Assembly (NCBI RefSeq): GCF_024868665.1
Contig: NC_079904.1
Coordinates: 16,370,368 to 16,434,367, forward strand
Origin: Triplophysa rosa
Taxonomy: Eukaryota; Chordata; Actinopteri; Cypriniformes; Nemacheilidae
Length of the DNA stretch: 64,000 nucleotides
Reading direction: 5' to 3'
This document shows positions 11,794-24,256 of the stretch, in pieces. Position 1 is the first letter of the stretch. Each line of letters starts with the position of its first letter. The notes beneath the pieces were generated by a model. That model did not search any database, was not told the origin of the DNA, and saw only the letters and a list, made by a program, of their open reading frames with translations. The position numbers and the translations under genes were made by a program.

Positions 11794-13348
11794 CAGCTCT
11801 GAGAATCAAGTCCGGTTGGGCCAGTAAGGCGCAACTTGTACCACTTGATGCTCCTCTTCCCTGACCTTGCACAGGGTCTGTGCAATGCGGCTCACTGGGG
11901 GGAAGGCATACTTCTGCTTGTCCCGCGGCCAGCTGTGCGCAAGGGCATCCGTGCCGAGGGGTGCCGAGGGGTGCCTCGGTCAGGGAGTACCAAAGCAGAC
12001 AATGGGTGGAGTCCGGGGAGGCAAACAGGTTCACCTGTGCCTGGCCTAACTGCTCCCAAATGAGCCAGACTGCGCAGGGATGGAGTCGCCACTCTCTGCG
12101 AGGTGTCGACTGACGAGAGAGCGCATCGGCTGTCTGGTTCAGGAGGCCTGGGATGTGTGTGGCTCGCAGGGAGCTGATCACCTGCTGACTCCAGAAGAGG
12201 AGGCGCCGGGCGAGTCGTGTTAGCTGCCGTGAGCGAATGCCACCCTGACGATTGATATACGCCACGGCAGCTGTGCTGTCCGACTGGACCAGCACGTGCT
12301 TGTCCTGCATGAGAGGTTGTAGCCTCCTCAGTGCAAGTAGCACAGCCAACAACTCTAAGCAGTTGATATGCCAACGCAGGCGGGGGCCCGTCCACCACCC
12401 CGACACTGTGTGCCCATTGCACATGGCACCCCAACCCTGCAGGGAGGTATCCGTCATCACCACGATGTGCCTTGACCCCTGCCCTAGGGGGACCCCTGTC
12501 CGCAAGAAGGTCATGGGAGACCAGGGGGTTGGGGTGCGTCGGCAGAAAGGCGTGATGACCATACACCTGCTGCCGGTGTGCCACGCTCTCCAAGGAACCC
12601 GATTCTGTAGCCAGTGTTGAAGCGGTCGCATGTGCATCGACCCGAGGGGGACTATCCCCGCCGATGATGCCATGCATCCCAGGAGCCTCTGAAATTGTTT
12701 CAGGGGGACCGCTGACTGCCTGAAAAGCTTCAGGCAGTTCAACACTGACTGCTCTCTGTAGTCAGTCGCGCTGTCATGGAGATAGAGTCGAGTTCCATAC
12801 TGAAAAAGAGGAGCACCAGGTCCCTGTGTGTACACAACAGATCTCGCGAGTGTGCCAAGATTAGCCAGTCATCGAGATAGTTCAGTACCCGCACACCTCT
12901 TTCCCTGAGGGGAAGGAGGGCGGCTTCCACGATCTTCATGAAGACACGTGGAGACAGGGACAGACCGAAGGGGAGGACCCTGTACTGATATGGACACGCA
13001 AATCTAGGATGGGGCGCAGCCCCCACCTTTCTTTGGGACAATCAAGTACGGGCTGTAGAACCCGTTGAACATCTCGGCTGGTGGGACGGGCTCGATCGCT
13101 CCCTTCGCCAGAAGGGTGGCGACCTCGGCCCGAAGCACGGGCGCCTCCTTGCCTCTGTTGAGGTAGAGAGGATGCCCCGAAACTTGGGCGGCCGTCTGGC
13201 AAACTGGATCGCGTAGCCAAGACGGATCGTCCTCCCTAGCCAACCTGACGGCCTGGGAAGCCGAAGCTAGGCTCCCAGGAACCGAGACAGGGAGACTAGG
13301 GGCTTGATCTGCTTCATCGTCCTCGCGGGGGGTGGCGATGGCCAGCAA
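11660..13348 (-). pseudogene. DIRS reverse transcriptase/RNase H, frameshifted
   Basis: The RT fingers and palm are read in pieces. SPYLIVPKKGGG lies at about 13010-13060. YRVLPFGLSLSPRVF and the catalytic box NYLDDWLILAHS lie at about 12840-12990. The RNase H domain (about 11950-12470) shows TDTSLQGWGA, HINCLELLAVLLAL, SDSTAAVAYINRQGG and the terminal NQTADALSR, which supply its acidic residues. Frames change near 13020-13040 and near 12740-12835, so a full-length polyprotein is not made. The 391-codon open frame ending at 11660 covers the RNase H domain. Located between gag and recombinase, the usual DIRS order. Confidence 0.9.
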
Positions 13349-14797
13349 TATGGATCCCTTGCCGGGGAGGAGATCGGCTGTGCTGTTTTTCCTGACTGGC
13401 GTTTACGCAGCAGCTCAACGCACTGTCTGACTGAGGGTGCTGAGGGCTGGTGTTTATACTCAATGTTGCACTTCGCCATGGTGCAACATCGAGTTGCCGT
13501 CCACTGTCGTGCCAAGAGTGGGAGCGGCTGTAATGACCCAGAGAGAGAGGAAACTCTTTTTGTGAGTAAGAGGGGGCCAGCAGATGGTGAGACGGGGCAG
13601 GAACCGTCCCTATCCGATCCCCCAGCGATGGAATGGCTGGGGTCGGGCCCGATGGTAGCCTCGATCTCCCTGGGGTCTTCCCATGAGGGCCGCTTCTGCT
13701 TTCGCCGCGGCTGCTGATGGGGCGATGGTCTCCTCTTCGATGTCTCTTCAGGGGGGGCGCCTGAGTGGGGGGCGCCGAGCCGGAGGGCGTCGAAGAGGAC
13801 CAGGGCTGCTGGGAAGCAGACGGTGCATGGGACTCGACGGCCGAGGGCGGTCGAGTCACGGCAGGGGAGGATATGCTTGATATCCACTGTCTGCTTCTTT
13901 ACTGTCAAGAACTGCAGCTCGACAGTATCACCAAACAGCCCCCCCTTGCGAGATGGGTGCTTCGAGAAAGCGGACCTTCTCGGCGTTACTCATCTGTGCA
14001 AGGTTCAGCCAGAGGTGTCTCTCATGGACCACAAGTATGGACATCGCCCGACTCAGGGCCCGCATGGTCACCTTGGTCGCCCGTAGAACAAGGTCGGTGG
14101 CGGCGCGGAGTTCCTGCATAAGTGCTGGGTCGGACTTATCCTCGTGGAGCTCTCTCAACGCCTTGGCCTGGCAGGAGCCATAGTGTGGAGAGAGGAGGCA
14201 GCTTGGTCCGCTGCAATGTAAGATCTCGACACCAGAGATGCCGAGACCCCACATGCTTTGGACGGGAGTCTAGGTCGAGCCCCCCAGGTGGCCGCCTGGG
14301 GGACATCGACATATCCTCTAGCTGTCTCACCCTCGAGGGAAGAGAGGGTGACAGAACTTTGTTTGACGTGAAATGTGCCGGAAAGGGGGCGTTCCAGGTC
14401 TTACTAAGTTCCTCATGCACTTCCCGGGGAAAACACGGCACTGGGGGCGGGCGCAGCTTGGAGCCGCACTGAAACCCTAAGTGCCATTTAGCCAGCCGCG
14501 AGCGCTGGGGGAGGCAGTGCGGGCACTGCAACCCAACACTCACGGCGGCCCGGGAAAGCATGGCTGACATTTCGACGTCCGCTTCTTCCTGGGCTCGACC
14601 CCCCGAGGGAGGGAGCCTGAGGAATCGTCAGAGTCGGATGGCAGTACGTCACCCCCCGATGCTGCAAGAGACATCTCATCATCACGCATCATGTCCGAAT
14701 ACGTGGTTGAGGAACAAGACGGTGGGACCGTCTCCTGGGGAACGGTCAGACGAGCGAGACGAGGTGTGAACAGTCCGTGAGCCAGTGGCTGGCGCAT
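13314..14797 (-). pseudogene. DIRS gag-like ORF region
   Basis: Several overlapping - strand frames upstream of RT (14540-14797, 14136-14570, 13928-14254, 13314-13908). They are Pro/Ser/Arg-rich with no zinc knuckle that I can see, as is common for DIRS gag. The segment around 13928-14254 (LHEDKSDPALMQELRAATDL, helical) is the most protein-like part. The division into frames shows it is broken. The assignment rests on position, not on a conserved motif. Confidence 0.6.
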
Positions 14798-15185
14798 TAA
14801 CGCTCACAGTAACCCTCATATCACCCTTGCTGCTTGCCGTAGCGGATGGCAGGGCCGTAGTCCTGCCGTCACGGAACGGGGAGCAGACGAGCCACCCATG
14901 ACGCAACGTCTGAATCGTCAACCACCACAACGTCTGCCCCAGCGTACTAGAAGCAGACATCGTGTCCGTCCCCCTCCTCGATGAGTGTGTTGCACCCATG
15001 AGAACAACGGGACATGCCACGCTGGAGAAAATTGCTCTTTTAGAGAAAAACACTTCTGGCACTGCCGAGACGCCCAGTGGAAGTCGCTGCAGGAAGGGAC
15101 CGTCCGCTGCACCACGTCGTAAGATTCCAGCAGTAATTCGGCGTAGAGTTTGAAGTCTCAAATCGATCAGCGTGAAGGCTCCGAA

Positions 15186-15327
15186 GAACAAAAGGTGAAT
15201 GAATGCAGCACGCCGTCTCCGGAGTCCAGCATGCAAATTTCATTCGCCAATTTCATTGGCCTTTTCTAAACTAGTCAGAAGTTGATAGGTTCTCAAGAGT
15301 GAACCCCATCTGTCGGCTCGACACAAC
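15186..15327 (-). repeat. Right inverted terminal repeat of DIRS
   Basis: Reverse complement of the left ITR, including the gatgagg-free block caatttcattggccttttct and the gaatgaatgcagcacgc motif. An outer extension runs on to about 15353. Confidence 0.88.
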
Positions 15328-15390
15328 ATCGAGAGACCGACAGAAAGGGAACCAATGTTTATTCAATCGATAAACCAACCACAGGAGATT

Positions 15391-15653
15391 TTCAAAGTTC
15401 ACCCAAAATGAAAATTTTGTCATAATTTACTCACCCTCTTGTCATTTCAAAGACGATTTCCTTCTTTTGCAGAACAGAAAATAATTTATTTTGAAAAATG
15501 TTGGTAAAAGAAAACCTTTGGTTATCTTCTGCCAACATTTTTCAAAATATCTTCCTTTGTGTTTTGCAGAATAAAGAAAGTCATACAGGTTCAAAATGAC
15601 AAAAGGGTGAGTACATGATGACAGAATTTTTATTTTGGAGTGAACATTTTAAT
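15391..15653. repeat. Palindromic TTAA MITE, family A, copy 2
   Basis: The ends are aaagttcacccaaaatg and ggagtgaacattttaa, with a central hairpin (tgttggtaaaag / ctgccaacattttt). Confidence 0.7.
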
Positions 15654-16745
15654 GATTTTTGAAATATTGTATTTTATAGCACAGCAAAATCATATATATA
15701 CCGGTCCTTAATACCAGTCCTTATACCAGTCCTTAATTAAAAAATGTACCTTAATAAACATTAACAAATCAAAATAAAACATGGTATACTGTATGACTTT
15801 CAAGTAGGTCAATTACAATTTTTTTCTATTAATTGTATAATAATCAGTAAAAATAAATGAATGAATAAATAAATAAACAAAAAGAGATGTAAGAGATGTC
15901 ATTAATTTTAATGCATATCTGGCTGCATTTACTGTAGGTCACATTTACACACTACACTTTATATTATTTTACTTATAATTTGGTACTAAAGTACAGTATT
16001 TATACATCAATAAGACTTACAGTAATTCCTTTAATACCAAGCAACCTGTGGCACACCTCCATACAAACTTGTTGAACTTGAATTCTTTCCCTAATAGAGC
16101 TGCTAAAGGCTCACAGACAAATCTCACCCCCTGAAGGATCTGGTACACCAAATTAATGGACATTACCGCTGCATAGACGTACTGTACATCATTCCTCTTG
16201 CACATTTCATAAATTTGCTGAGCTGGCTATTTCACTCGTCAGCTCAGCTTGAAGTCAAGAACACGTTGAAGATTGACATGCATCGACAGACTGCGCTGGC
16301 TAATCTACGATCCCAAACCCATCCCTTCCCTTTCTCTTTTCACATTCCTGACACGATTGGTTGGCTGTCAGCCCGTAAGTGAGAGAGTCTGTCGGGTCTG
16401 TCATCAGAAGAGTGAGTTAGGGAACTCAAGGCTTCGGTTCCTCCAAACGATCCTGTTGGGGGATAAAAGTGACTGGCGCTGGAGAGTTCTTTAAACGGTT
16501 CTAGCATAACAAACAATACTTAAACTAAGGGTGCAAATTTTAACAACTGTAGATCATAATTCAGTTATTGACTGTTAACTGAAAAGCCTTAAGCCAAACA
16601 TGTGACCTCAGTGACATGATGTTCCTGTAGGCAGCATGTTTTCTAGGAGTTTGAAACATTGTCACAATGCTGGGATGTAGGTATATGTTCATAGCTGTTG
16701 AGGGTGGATGTTAGGTGTATGGTGCTTTATTGTGCTTTTGCGAAG
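15654..16745. other. Gene-free stretch
   Basis: Low-complexity AT-rich DNA, with a short triplicated accagtcctta motif near 15705-15735 and a gaatgaataaataaataaac run near 15857. No gene was seen. Confidence 0.4.
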
Positions 16746-17057
16746 TTAAAGGAACGGTTCACCAAAAAAAACCTCAACCATAAGTTGTTCAAAATCTGTA
16801 TAAATGTCTTTCTTCTGATGAGCACAGTGAAATATATTTGGAAGAATGCTTGTAACCAAACAGTTCTGGGGCACTTTTGACTACCATTGTATATTTTCCT
16901 AGTATGGTAGTTCTTGGACACCATTGATTGTTTGGTTACAACAATTCTTCCAAATATATTTCTGTGTTCATCAGAACAAAGACATTTATACAGATTTGGA
17001 ATAACTCGAGGGTGAGTAAATGACAGAATTTTTATTTTGGGTGAACCGTCCCTTTAA
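16746..17057. repeat. Palindromic TTAA MITE, family A, copy 3
   Basis: The ends are ttaaaggaacggttcacc and gggtgaaccgtccctttaa, with TTAA at both borders. The two halves are nearly perfect inverted copies, including ccaaatatatttctgtg against its complement. Confidence 0.8.
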
Positions 17058-17693
17058 TGTTGAACAGTTTACATGTGAATTGATCTCATGCATGCTTCAT
17101 GATTTTTAATCACTTTTAAAGTTCACCCAAAAAACTAAAAAAATCTTTAATTTACTCTCCCTAATGTCATTGTAAACTAGGGATGCACCAATACCTGTAT
17201 CAGCCTGATACCAAGCTCATGTACTCGCACTCGTAATGACATACCGATACCAAAGACCGATGCCTCACGTGACATACATGGAGCACTATGATTTCCGCAA
17301 TGCGGAAAACGCGGACGGAATCCAGGCATTTCCTAACAAGGAATTAGGGCTAAACATTTAACGTAACAGAACATTAAACAGTAGTATTCAGATACTGTTT
17401 AAATATACTGCTTGTTTTGCGTTACCGTGTGTGAAAGAGTGGTGCGGTTGCGTGTAGTGTACTGAACGCATTGTGCTTGTGGAGCTTTAAGCGCCAGCGT
17501 TTCACTGCAGGAGGACACGAACACATGTGGGCAATTCCAGCGTTATGGATGTGACATTTTGCGTTATGGACGTGACATAAAAATGCTCAGAGAATGAATT
17601 TGTTACGATTATATTGAACCATCTGTTTATATTTTACTGAACCCTTGTTGATAGAGTCTAAACATCAAAAAATGTCAGTCTATGAAATAAACG

Positions 17694-18394
17694 GTAACAC
17701 TTTCTATGAAGCCCATGCTTATAATGTGTTATAGCCCCATTTATAATTATTTATAGGTACTTATTACTGTTTTATAAATGTATTTATAAAGACACAACAA
17801 AACCTATACTGCATAATAAGAACATTTATAGTTACATTTATAATATTTTATTGCTTCTTATAAGTGATGCATTTGCTTTTTCAATGTGCATGCTCATAAT
17901 CCATTATACACTGATTTATACGTATTAATTACGGTATGGTATGGTTCCATGAGTGTATTTATAAAGATGCAGCCTGCACTGTTATAATGTCATTATATTA
18001 TAGTTACAATGACTTATTAGTAATGCAGATTTAGTTTTATGTCAAATAACTGAATTGTTTGTATTTAGGTTAATAGCTATGTTGTAAGTTACTTATTGTG
18101 AGTCATAATACAGTTACTACCCTCTATAAATGCATTATTGGTGGCTTTAAGTAAAGTGAAAGCATAGGATGCAGTTTTCCTATTGCAAATTAGGAAATCA
18201 TGAAGATGTGCTCATTATCCATTTTAAATGGTTTATTTGCAAATCCTGAAATCTTATTAATACAAACAGTTGCGATTTGCATACTAGTAAAACACAGCAA
18301 CATTATTTTTTAATATTACATCAAACCACAGTATATGCAACATTGCACATGGCTGACGAGGAATACATGTTAACAAGTCAAAATTTCCATTCAT
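17694..18394 (+). repeat. Left terminal inverted repeat of the Merlin element
   Basis: About 700 bp, the reverse complement of 23557-24256. It is rich in ttataa and tttataa motifs, which form local sub-repeats. Confidence 0.9.
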
Positions 18395-18524
18395 ACAAGT
18401 GCTTGAAAAAGAAATTCCTGAGAAATAGAAATGCCAGAAATTAACAAGAACATTGAGAACAAGTCTCTAACACACTACATGTCTCAGAAAGTATTGGCCA
18501 TTGGCAAAAGTTCTCCATCTATTT

Positions 18525-20604
18525 TCATTTTGGAAAAATTTTCTCTTTGATGTCACTGCTGATTGCGGCACGACATCTTACAATAAATGTTGAGAGTTTC
18601 TCCACGCGCTCATTCCATGGAGCGATGGTGTCAAAGGCCTCAGGAGCAGCTAATTTTAGTTCAGCAACTACTGCTGTACGGGCGATGGTAGCTCGGTCCA
18701 GTCCCAAGCTCTCAAAGGCAGCTTTCATTGAGCTCCCCTTTTTGAAAGCCTCTAGTGCCAGTTTGTACCTTGCCACAATGCCTTTGATGTTCTTCACTAA
18801 AAGAAATGGAACAGAGAAATCAAAACGCACACTGTAAATACCTTGACATTTTGAAATATTTCAGCTAATAGGCTCTATGCACGCGTGACTTCCGCATTTC
18901 ACAGGAAGAACCGTAGGCAGTTTCCGTTTGGGGAAGCAGAGAGAAATTTGAAAATAGTTAGCAAATTCTAAACTGCGCAGCACAAGTGCACTTAGAACGC
19001 ATAAATGGGTGCAAATGCATTTGCTATTTAAACAATGTGGTGCATGATGAGAAAATAATAACTGCGTCATAACGGCGGTGGTCATTAAACCAGCAAAAGT
19101 GGATTTGGACAAGTACACTTCCGCCATGCGCTTAGATCATTAAAATAGGGCCCTCAGTGATTTTATGTTGTCTCAAACCACAAAATACAATAGTTCTGTT
19201 TAACTGACACTGATTTTTCTGTTGCTGAAATTTTGGTCAATCCCTGAAACTTCATATTCTTTCTAACAGATATTCCATTACCTCTCACACGTGCATGGTC
19301 ACTTTTGGGTACCAGTGTTTGCCTCATGTGTTTCCGCACTGTGGACTTGTTTGGCAGTTCAACAGAGGAGTCTGACAGTACAGAGGAGTCATCATCTGAT
19401 TCATCAGACTTTTCAAGTTTCTGGGTTTTCTTTCTTTTATGTTGAGTATGGTTCATATCTGTTGGGTACAACAAAGATTTTTTTTGAATCCAAGAAGGCA
19501 AAAATATATTTATTACATTAACACAAATTAACTCTTAAACTCTAAAACTTAATCACCAACCTAGATATCTACTTGGACCAGGGATTTCTTCCTTCTTGTT
19601 AGAAATAAGTTCCCGGATAAATTCGTCCTTTCGAGCCAATTCAGACTGAAGATAGGCCTTGTCCTCCTTTAACAGGTTAATAGTGTCATCTTTCAAAGCA
19701 CCTTTCTCCTTTTCTGCTTCTAACTGATGTCTTAAAAGGGCCATCTCATGTGTAGCCGTTGGTGCAACATTCTCTGTTTACATGGAAAGTGTGAAAATAT
19801 AATTTTATCAACAGTATGTATATACAATGAAAATATATAACGACAAAAAAACACTTTTTTAATTATTTTCATTTAAAACACACAACAAATGACTACATTT
19901 AAAAGGACACTTGGCCTGCATTGTGATGTTCTGTACAATTAATTTAAAATGTGACATACTCCGTGTTGTAACTTTAAAATCAACTGTTTGTAATGTAATC
20001 ACAATTCATATGATAGGAATAGCTATTAACTTATAAAAATAAGTAATTTTAGTAAGTTAAATGAGGTTATAGTATGGTAAATATAGTTTAGAGCCAGACA
20101 GGAATTTGGGAGGAGCAAGTTAATTTAATTAGCAATCACCATATGTAAGTGCTTGCTTGTTACATCTCCAGTGACAATTCTTCCTGTATTAATCTCCCAT
20201 CTCATCTCTACCTTAACTTTATATTCATATAGTATACATTCACTTGCATTGTTTCTCTTTCAGTAGAACAGGGTGAAATGTTCGATATTGAGACAACTCC
20301 ATTACGAACAGTAAACCAAATACACTAATAATTTACCATATTATATTGTGAATGTCAAATCAGTGCAGATATATGCACTAAAACACCACTGTATTTAATT
20401 TTTAACTGTAAAGTTACATATCACCATTATATTGTGTTTCCGTGACCAGTATATTGCTGCAGAAGTTTTATTTATTTATTTTTTAGGAATTAAAAGTCAT
20501 AATGAATGCGCATAAAATATGTGTACAGATGTAAATAACTTGAAGCCTAACTTACCAGCATTTTGAGACACAGCTGCTCCCTTTTTCGTTCTTTTACTCG
20601 TCAT
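18525..20604 (-). CDS. Coiled-coil CCDC106-like protein carried by the Merlin element
   Basis: Four exons on - (20604-20556, 19773-19561, 19458-19282, 18796-18525) join in frame, all three introns in phase 1, to give an intact 236-aa protein with stop TGA at 18527-18525. Exon 1 starts MTSKRTKKGAAVSQNA and is basic. Exon 2 is a charged coiled coil (HQLEAEKEKGALKDDTINLL...). Exon 3 is an acidic-serine linker with a basic KRKK patch (possible nuclear signal). Exon 4 holds the conserved block SSMKAAFESLGLDRATIART then AELKLAAPEAF, which resembles the C-terminal domain of vertebrate CCDC106 and looks like a helix-turn-helix. I infer a nuclear, possibly DNA-binding, accessory role in transposition. 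The family call is by recall and moderate. The intron 3 donor AG|GTAATGG and all acceptors follow the consensus. Confidence 0.72.
18862..19155. repeat. Possible MITE in intron 3 of the CCDC106-like gene
   Basis: The right end (gcgcttagatcattaaaata then gggccc) resembles the terminus of a common fish MITE. The left end, near taataggctctatgcacgcg, is only a weak inverted match. Low confidence. Confidence 0.3.
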
Positions 20605-20950
20605 TGCTGTGAAATGTTAATCTGGTCAGTTTACAGAATTAAGAATGGCTAACGATAATAATTAACAGCCATCATTTTTTAATAGTGGGTTACAAAATAA
20701 GAAAACGCATAGTCATCAAACTGCTACATAGATAATATGCAGTTTGAAGTTGTTATAATAATAAAGAAGTTCAAATTACTTACCTTGTAGGCTGACACGT
20801 TTTCTACAGGTTAATGGCGATAACGCACAAATTACTTTAGTTTAGGCACACCGCCGGACACCACATGGCAGGCCCCCAAATCCCGCGATCAGTTACCGGA
20901 AGTATGCTGTTAAAGTTATTTTTGCGCCAAAAATCAAAAGCGGGTTAAAC
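20605..20950. promoter_or_regulatory. Shared divergent promoter region of the two Merlin genes
   Basis: A 346-bp interval between the two start codons, which point away from each other. The right part holds a GC-richer block (20815-20945, accgccggacaccacatggc and cccgcgatcagttaccgg) that contrasts with the AT-rich left part. No TATA box is clear. Promoter function is inferred from the head-to-head layout. Confidence 0.5.
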
Positions 20951-23261
20951 ATGACACATATGAGACAGGAGCTCATCAGATTGCTGAAGACAAAATGTAC
21001 ATTGAAAAACAAACGCAAAATTGTACTGTGGATGCAAGAAAGAGGACTCTTACGACGTCACATGCTATGCAGATGCAGTAATTTGATGCATCTGAGAAGG
21101 TTGTCTCGCCACGATGGATATCACTGGTAATATAAACCTATATTTTAATAACTATATTTAAAAACAATAATTGAATAACTATAATATCACTGGTTAACCT
21201 GTTTAACCCACTCAGCAATATATATATATATATATAATCGTAATATTCATAATTATTATCACTGCTAGCATTGGTCTATTATTAACTGAATATGTGCTTA
21301 AGTAGTTGAATATGTACTGAACACAGTTTTGAAGCCAGAGGCACCTTCAAAATAACCAAATCATTTTCTTATATCACAATAAGGATCTGCAGGAAACATC
21401 GAGACCGTGCAGCCTCTGTCCGTAAAGGCACAATATTCTATAGATCACGCAGAAGCCTTCAGAACCACCTGGAGTTCATTTACAGGTACCACATGATATT
21501 GTTCTTATAAAAATATACATAAATAGCATCACTTTATTATAAAGTTCCATATTTTTCCATAAATAAATGCAAATTTCCATATGTAGTATACTACTATATG
21601 ATGATACAATTAAAAGTTGCATTAACAATAATTAATGCAATAGGAACATAAATGTATATAAAAACTGCTCAAAAATCCTAAATCACACTATATTAGATCT
21701 CAATGAACGGAATATCCAGGTTAAAACTCTTCACTTAAATACTTTGCATAATGTTGTGAGAACAATATAATGTGACAATGGTCAATGAAAGCCAAAATCA
21801 TAAACACATTCAGGGCCGGAATTACAGTAGAATCACTGTAAAAAATTATAATCCTGGCTCATTCAACTTGTTTGAATTTCATCACAGTAACTCATAATAT
21901 GCAATGCACAGTAATGTGCATTGCCCCACGTGGCCCATATGAACTCCCAACAATTTCTGGGCATACTCCAGATGACATGGCACATGGTGTCCCACGGAAT
22001 CTCCTCCCAGACCTGGATCAGAGCATAAGTGAGCTCCTGGACAGTATGGTGCTACTTGACTGCTTCGGATACATGAGATCCCAGATGTTCTCAACTGAAT
22101 TTAGGTCTGGGGAACGTGCACGTGGAGGTCTTTAAGACCCTCTGAGAGTGGTCATCCCCAGACCACCCTTGCTGTTTCCTCTCCAGTGTACCTGTTGTCA
22201 CTTTTATTTGCACCAAAACAAGCGAAAATGGTTGACAATCACTTATGGTTCCTTAACAGGTTGATTGATATTCCTGATTCCCTTATTTTTTTTGAGCAGT
22301 GTACATATATATATACTGTATATATATATATACACACACACAAATACACACATATTAGGACTGATAAAAGTAATAGGTTTATTTCTGCTATTAATATGTG
22401 GACCGTTTAATGTGGCTTCAAAAATGTGCTTTGTTCCAAAAAGGTTTTCACAAGGATTGCGGATGAGACAGGTAGACCTCATGGAAGATGGTGTTGCATC
22501 AAGCAGTAAGACGTTGTCAAAAATGGCTTCAGTCATGAGACAGGTAAGATCAAATTGTTCTACCTTGTATTTTAGGGGGTTTTATATACTATACAGGTCT
22601 ATGCACCAATATCAACTGAAGCCAAAAATCTTCATGATTCAAAATGGCATTGAAAGCATTAATTGATTATTATTTTATATTCAGCAGCAATAAAATAAGA
22701 AAAATAAAAATTATGAAACAAACATGTTCTGAATTACAGGTCTGCTGCCGTGCTATCAACAAACTTCGCAGCAGAGGAAAAATGCGTGTGGGTGGTCGTC
22801 ATTCCTTTGTAATGCTTGATGAAAGCAAGTTTTCACATAAAAGAAAGGTAGTATCTTCCTAGTTTAAACCTAATGGATTAGATATTTCATAATCAACATT
22901 TAAAAATGTTTAACAGAAAGACTTGTATAACTGTATCATTTTACAGTATAATCGTGGAAGAATTGGACCAGCCTGGCGGAGAAGCAAGAAGTGGGTCCTG
23001 GGTATCCTGGAAATTAGCCAAACTACAAGAAGACCAGTCCTTAAGATTGTAGGAGGGCGCTCAAAAAATGACCTGATGCCCACAATAATCCGGCATGTCA
23101 GGAGAGGCACAAGCATTGTGACCGATGAATGGCGAGCCTACAGGAGATCTCTAGTAGAGGAAGGCTATGACCATCACACTGTGTGTCACAAAAGACATTT
23201 TGTACATCCCAACCACAAGAGCTCACACACAACATCTAAAGTGAGCATGGCAGACATTTAA
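20951..23261 (+). pseudogene. Merlin (IS1595/ISXO2-like) DDE transposase, C-terminus broken
   Basis: Five exons join in frame: 20951-21126, 21384-21485, 22444-22543, 22740-22847, 22947-23261 (phases 2, 2, 0, 0). The N-terminal part carries the ISXO2-type Cys region (LCRCSNLMHLRR ... GYHWICRKHRDRAASVRKGT). The DDE core has the first Asp in VMLDESKF, then YNRGRIGP and WVLGILE, and the second Asp in IVTDEWRAY, followed by the family-typical GYDHHTVCHKRHFVHP. After SSHTT the frame hits a stop at 23259-23261, whereas the expected continuation (HVWSHRGNRTTKLL and YWLARNQ, then YDILGHLIHYIRKF) is found in two other frames up to about 23420. At least two to three indels therefore separate the third catalytic region, and this copy should be inactive. 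The acceptor at 22442-22443 is weak. Confidence 0.85.
21872..22303 (-). mobile_element. Tc1/mariner-like deletion remnant inside a Merlin intron
   Basis: On the - strand the sequence at about 22060-22128 reads RARSPDLNSVENIWDLMY, the conserved Tc1 C-terminal motif carrying the third catalytic acidic region. The + end ttattttttttgagcagtgta (about 22283-22303) is a Tc1-type terminus at a TA. The left terminus is not recognisable and most of the transposase is missing. Confidence 0.75.
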
Positions 23262-23556
23262 AACATGTTTGGTCGCATCGAGGGAATCGTACCACAAAGC
23301 TGCTAAAAGAACACATTAGAGTTGTTGAATGGGAGTACTGGCTGGCAAGAAATCAGATATGACATTCTCGGACATCTCATACATTATATCAGGAAATTCA
23401 ATGTGCATGAGTTTAATTAACTATCTGCTCTACCTTTTCTGTCCATAAATGAACAAATATAAAAATACTGTAGTTTCAGAGACTCTTGTTTGCAGTAGCA
23501 TTAAGGCATTTATTTATCAGTTATGTATATAATGGCCAATGTTTGTATTACAGGTC

Positions 23557-24256
23557 ATGAATGGAAATGTTGACTTGTTAACATGTATTCCTCGTCAGCC
23601 ATATGCAATGTTTCATATACTGTGGTTTGATGTAATATTAAAAAATAATGTTGCTGTGTTTTACTAGTATGCAAATCGCAACTGTTTGTATTAATAGGAT
23701 TTCAGGATTTGCAAATAAACCATTTAAAATGGATAATGAGCACATCTTCATGATTTCCTAATATTTGCAATAGGAAAACTGCATCCTATGCTTTCACTTT
23801 ACTTAAAGCCACCAATAATGCATTTATAGAGGGTAGTAACTGTATTATGACTCACAATATGTAACTTACAACATAGCTATTAACCTAAATACAAACAATT
23901 CAGTTGTTTGACATAAAACTAAATCTGCATTACTAATAAGTCATTGTAACTATAATATAATGACATTATAACAGTGCAGGCTGCATCTTTATAAATACAC
24001 TCATGGAACCATACCATACCGTAATTAATACTTATAAATCAGTGTATAATGGATTATGAGCATGCACATTGAAAAAGCAAATGCATCACTTATAAGAAGC
24101 AATAAAATATTATAAATGTAACTATAATGTTCTTATAATGCAGTATAGGTTTTGTTGTGTCTATAAATAAATTTATAAAACAGTAATAAGTACCTATAAA
24201 TAATTATAAATGGGGCTATAATACATTATAAGCATGGGCTTCATAGAAAGTGTTAC
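23557..24256 (-). repeat. Right terminal inverted repeat of the Merlin element
   Basis: Inverted copy of 17694-18394, differing by a few substitutions and 1-4 base indels. It ends at ...catagaaagtgttac. Confidence 0.9.

Larger units (their letters stand above)
9674..15353 (-). mobile_element. DIRS-type retrotransposon (tyrosine recombinase), degraded
   Basis: A 5.7 kb element on the - strand. From right to left it has an inverted terminal repeat (ITR), a gag-like region, reverse transcriptase, RNase H, tyrosine recombinase, an internal complementary region and the other ITR. The ITRs (9726-9900 and 15186-15327) are inverted copies. Each end also carries a unique extension, and the reverse complements of both extensions lie fused at 9948-10036, which is the hallmark of DIRS circle-junction priming. 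As known for DIRS elements, there is no LTR, integrase or clear target duplication. Several frameshifts break the reading frames, so the copy is inactive. Confidence 0.92.
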
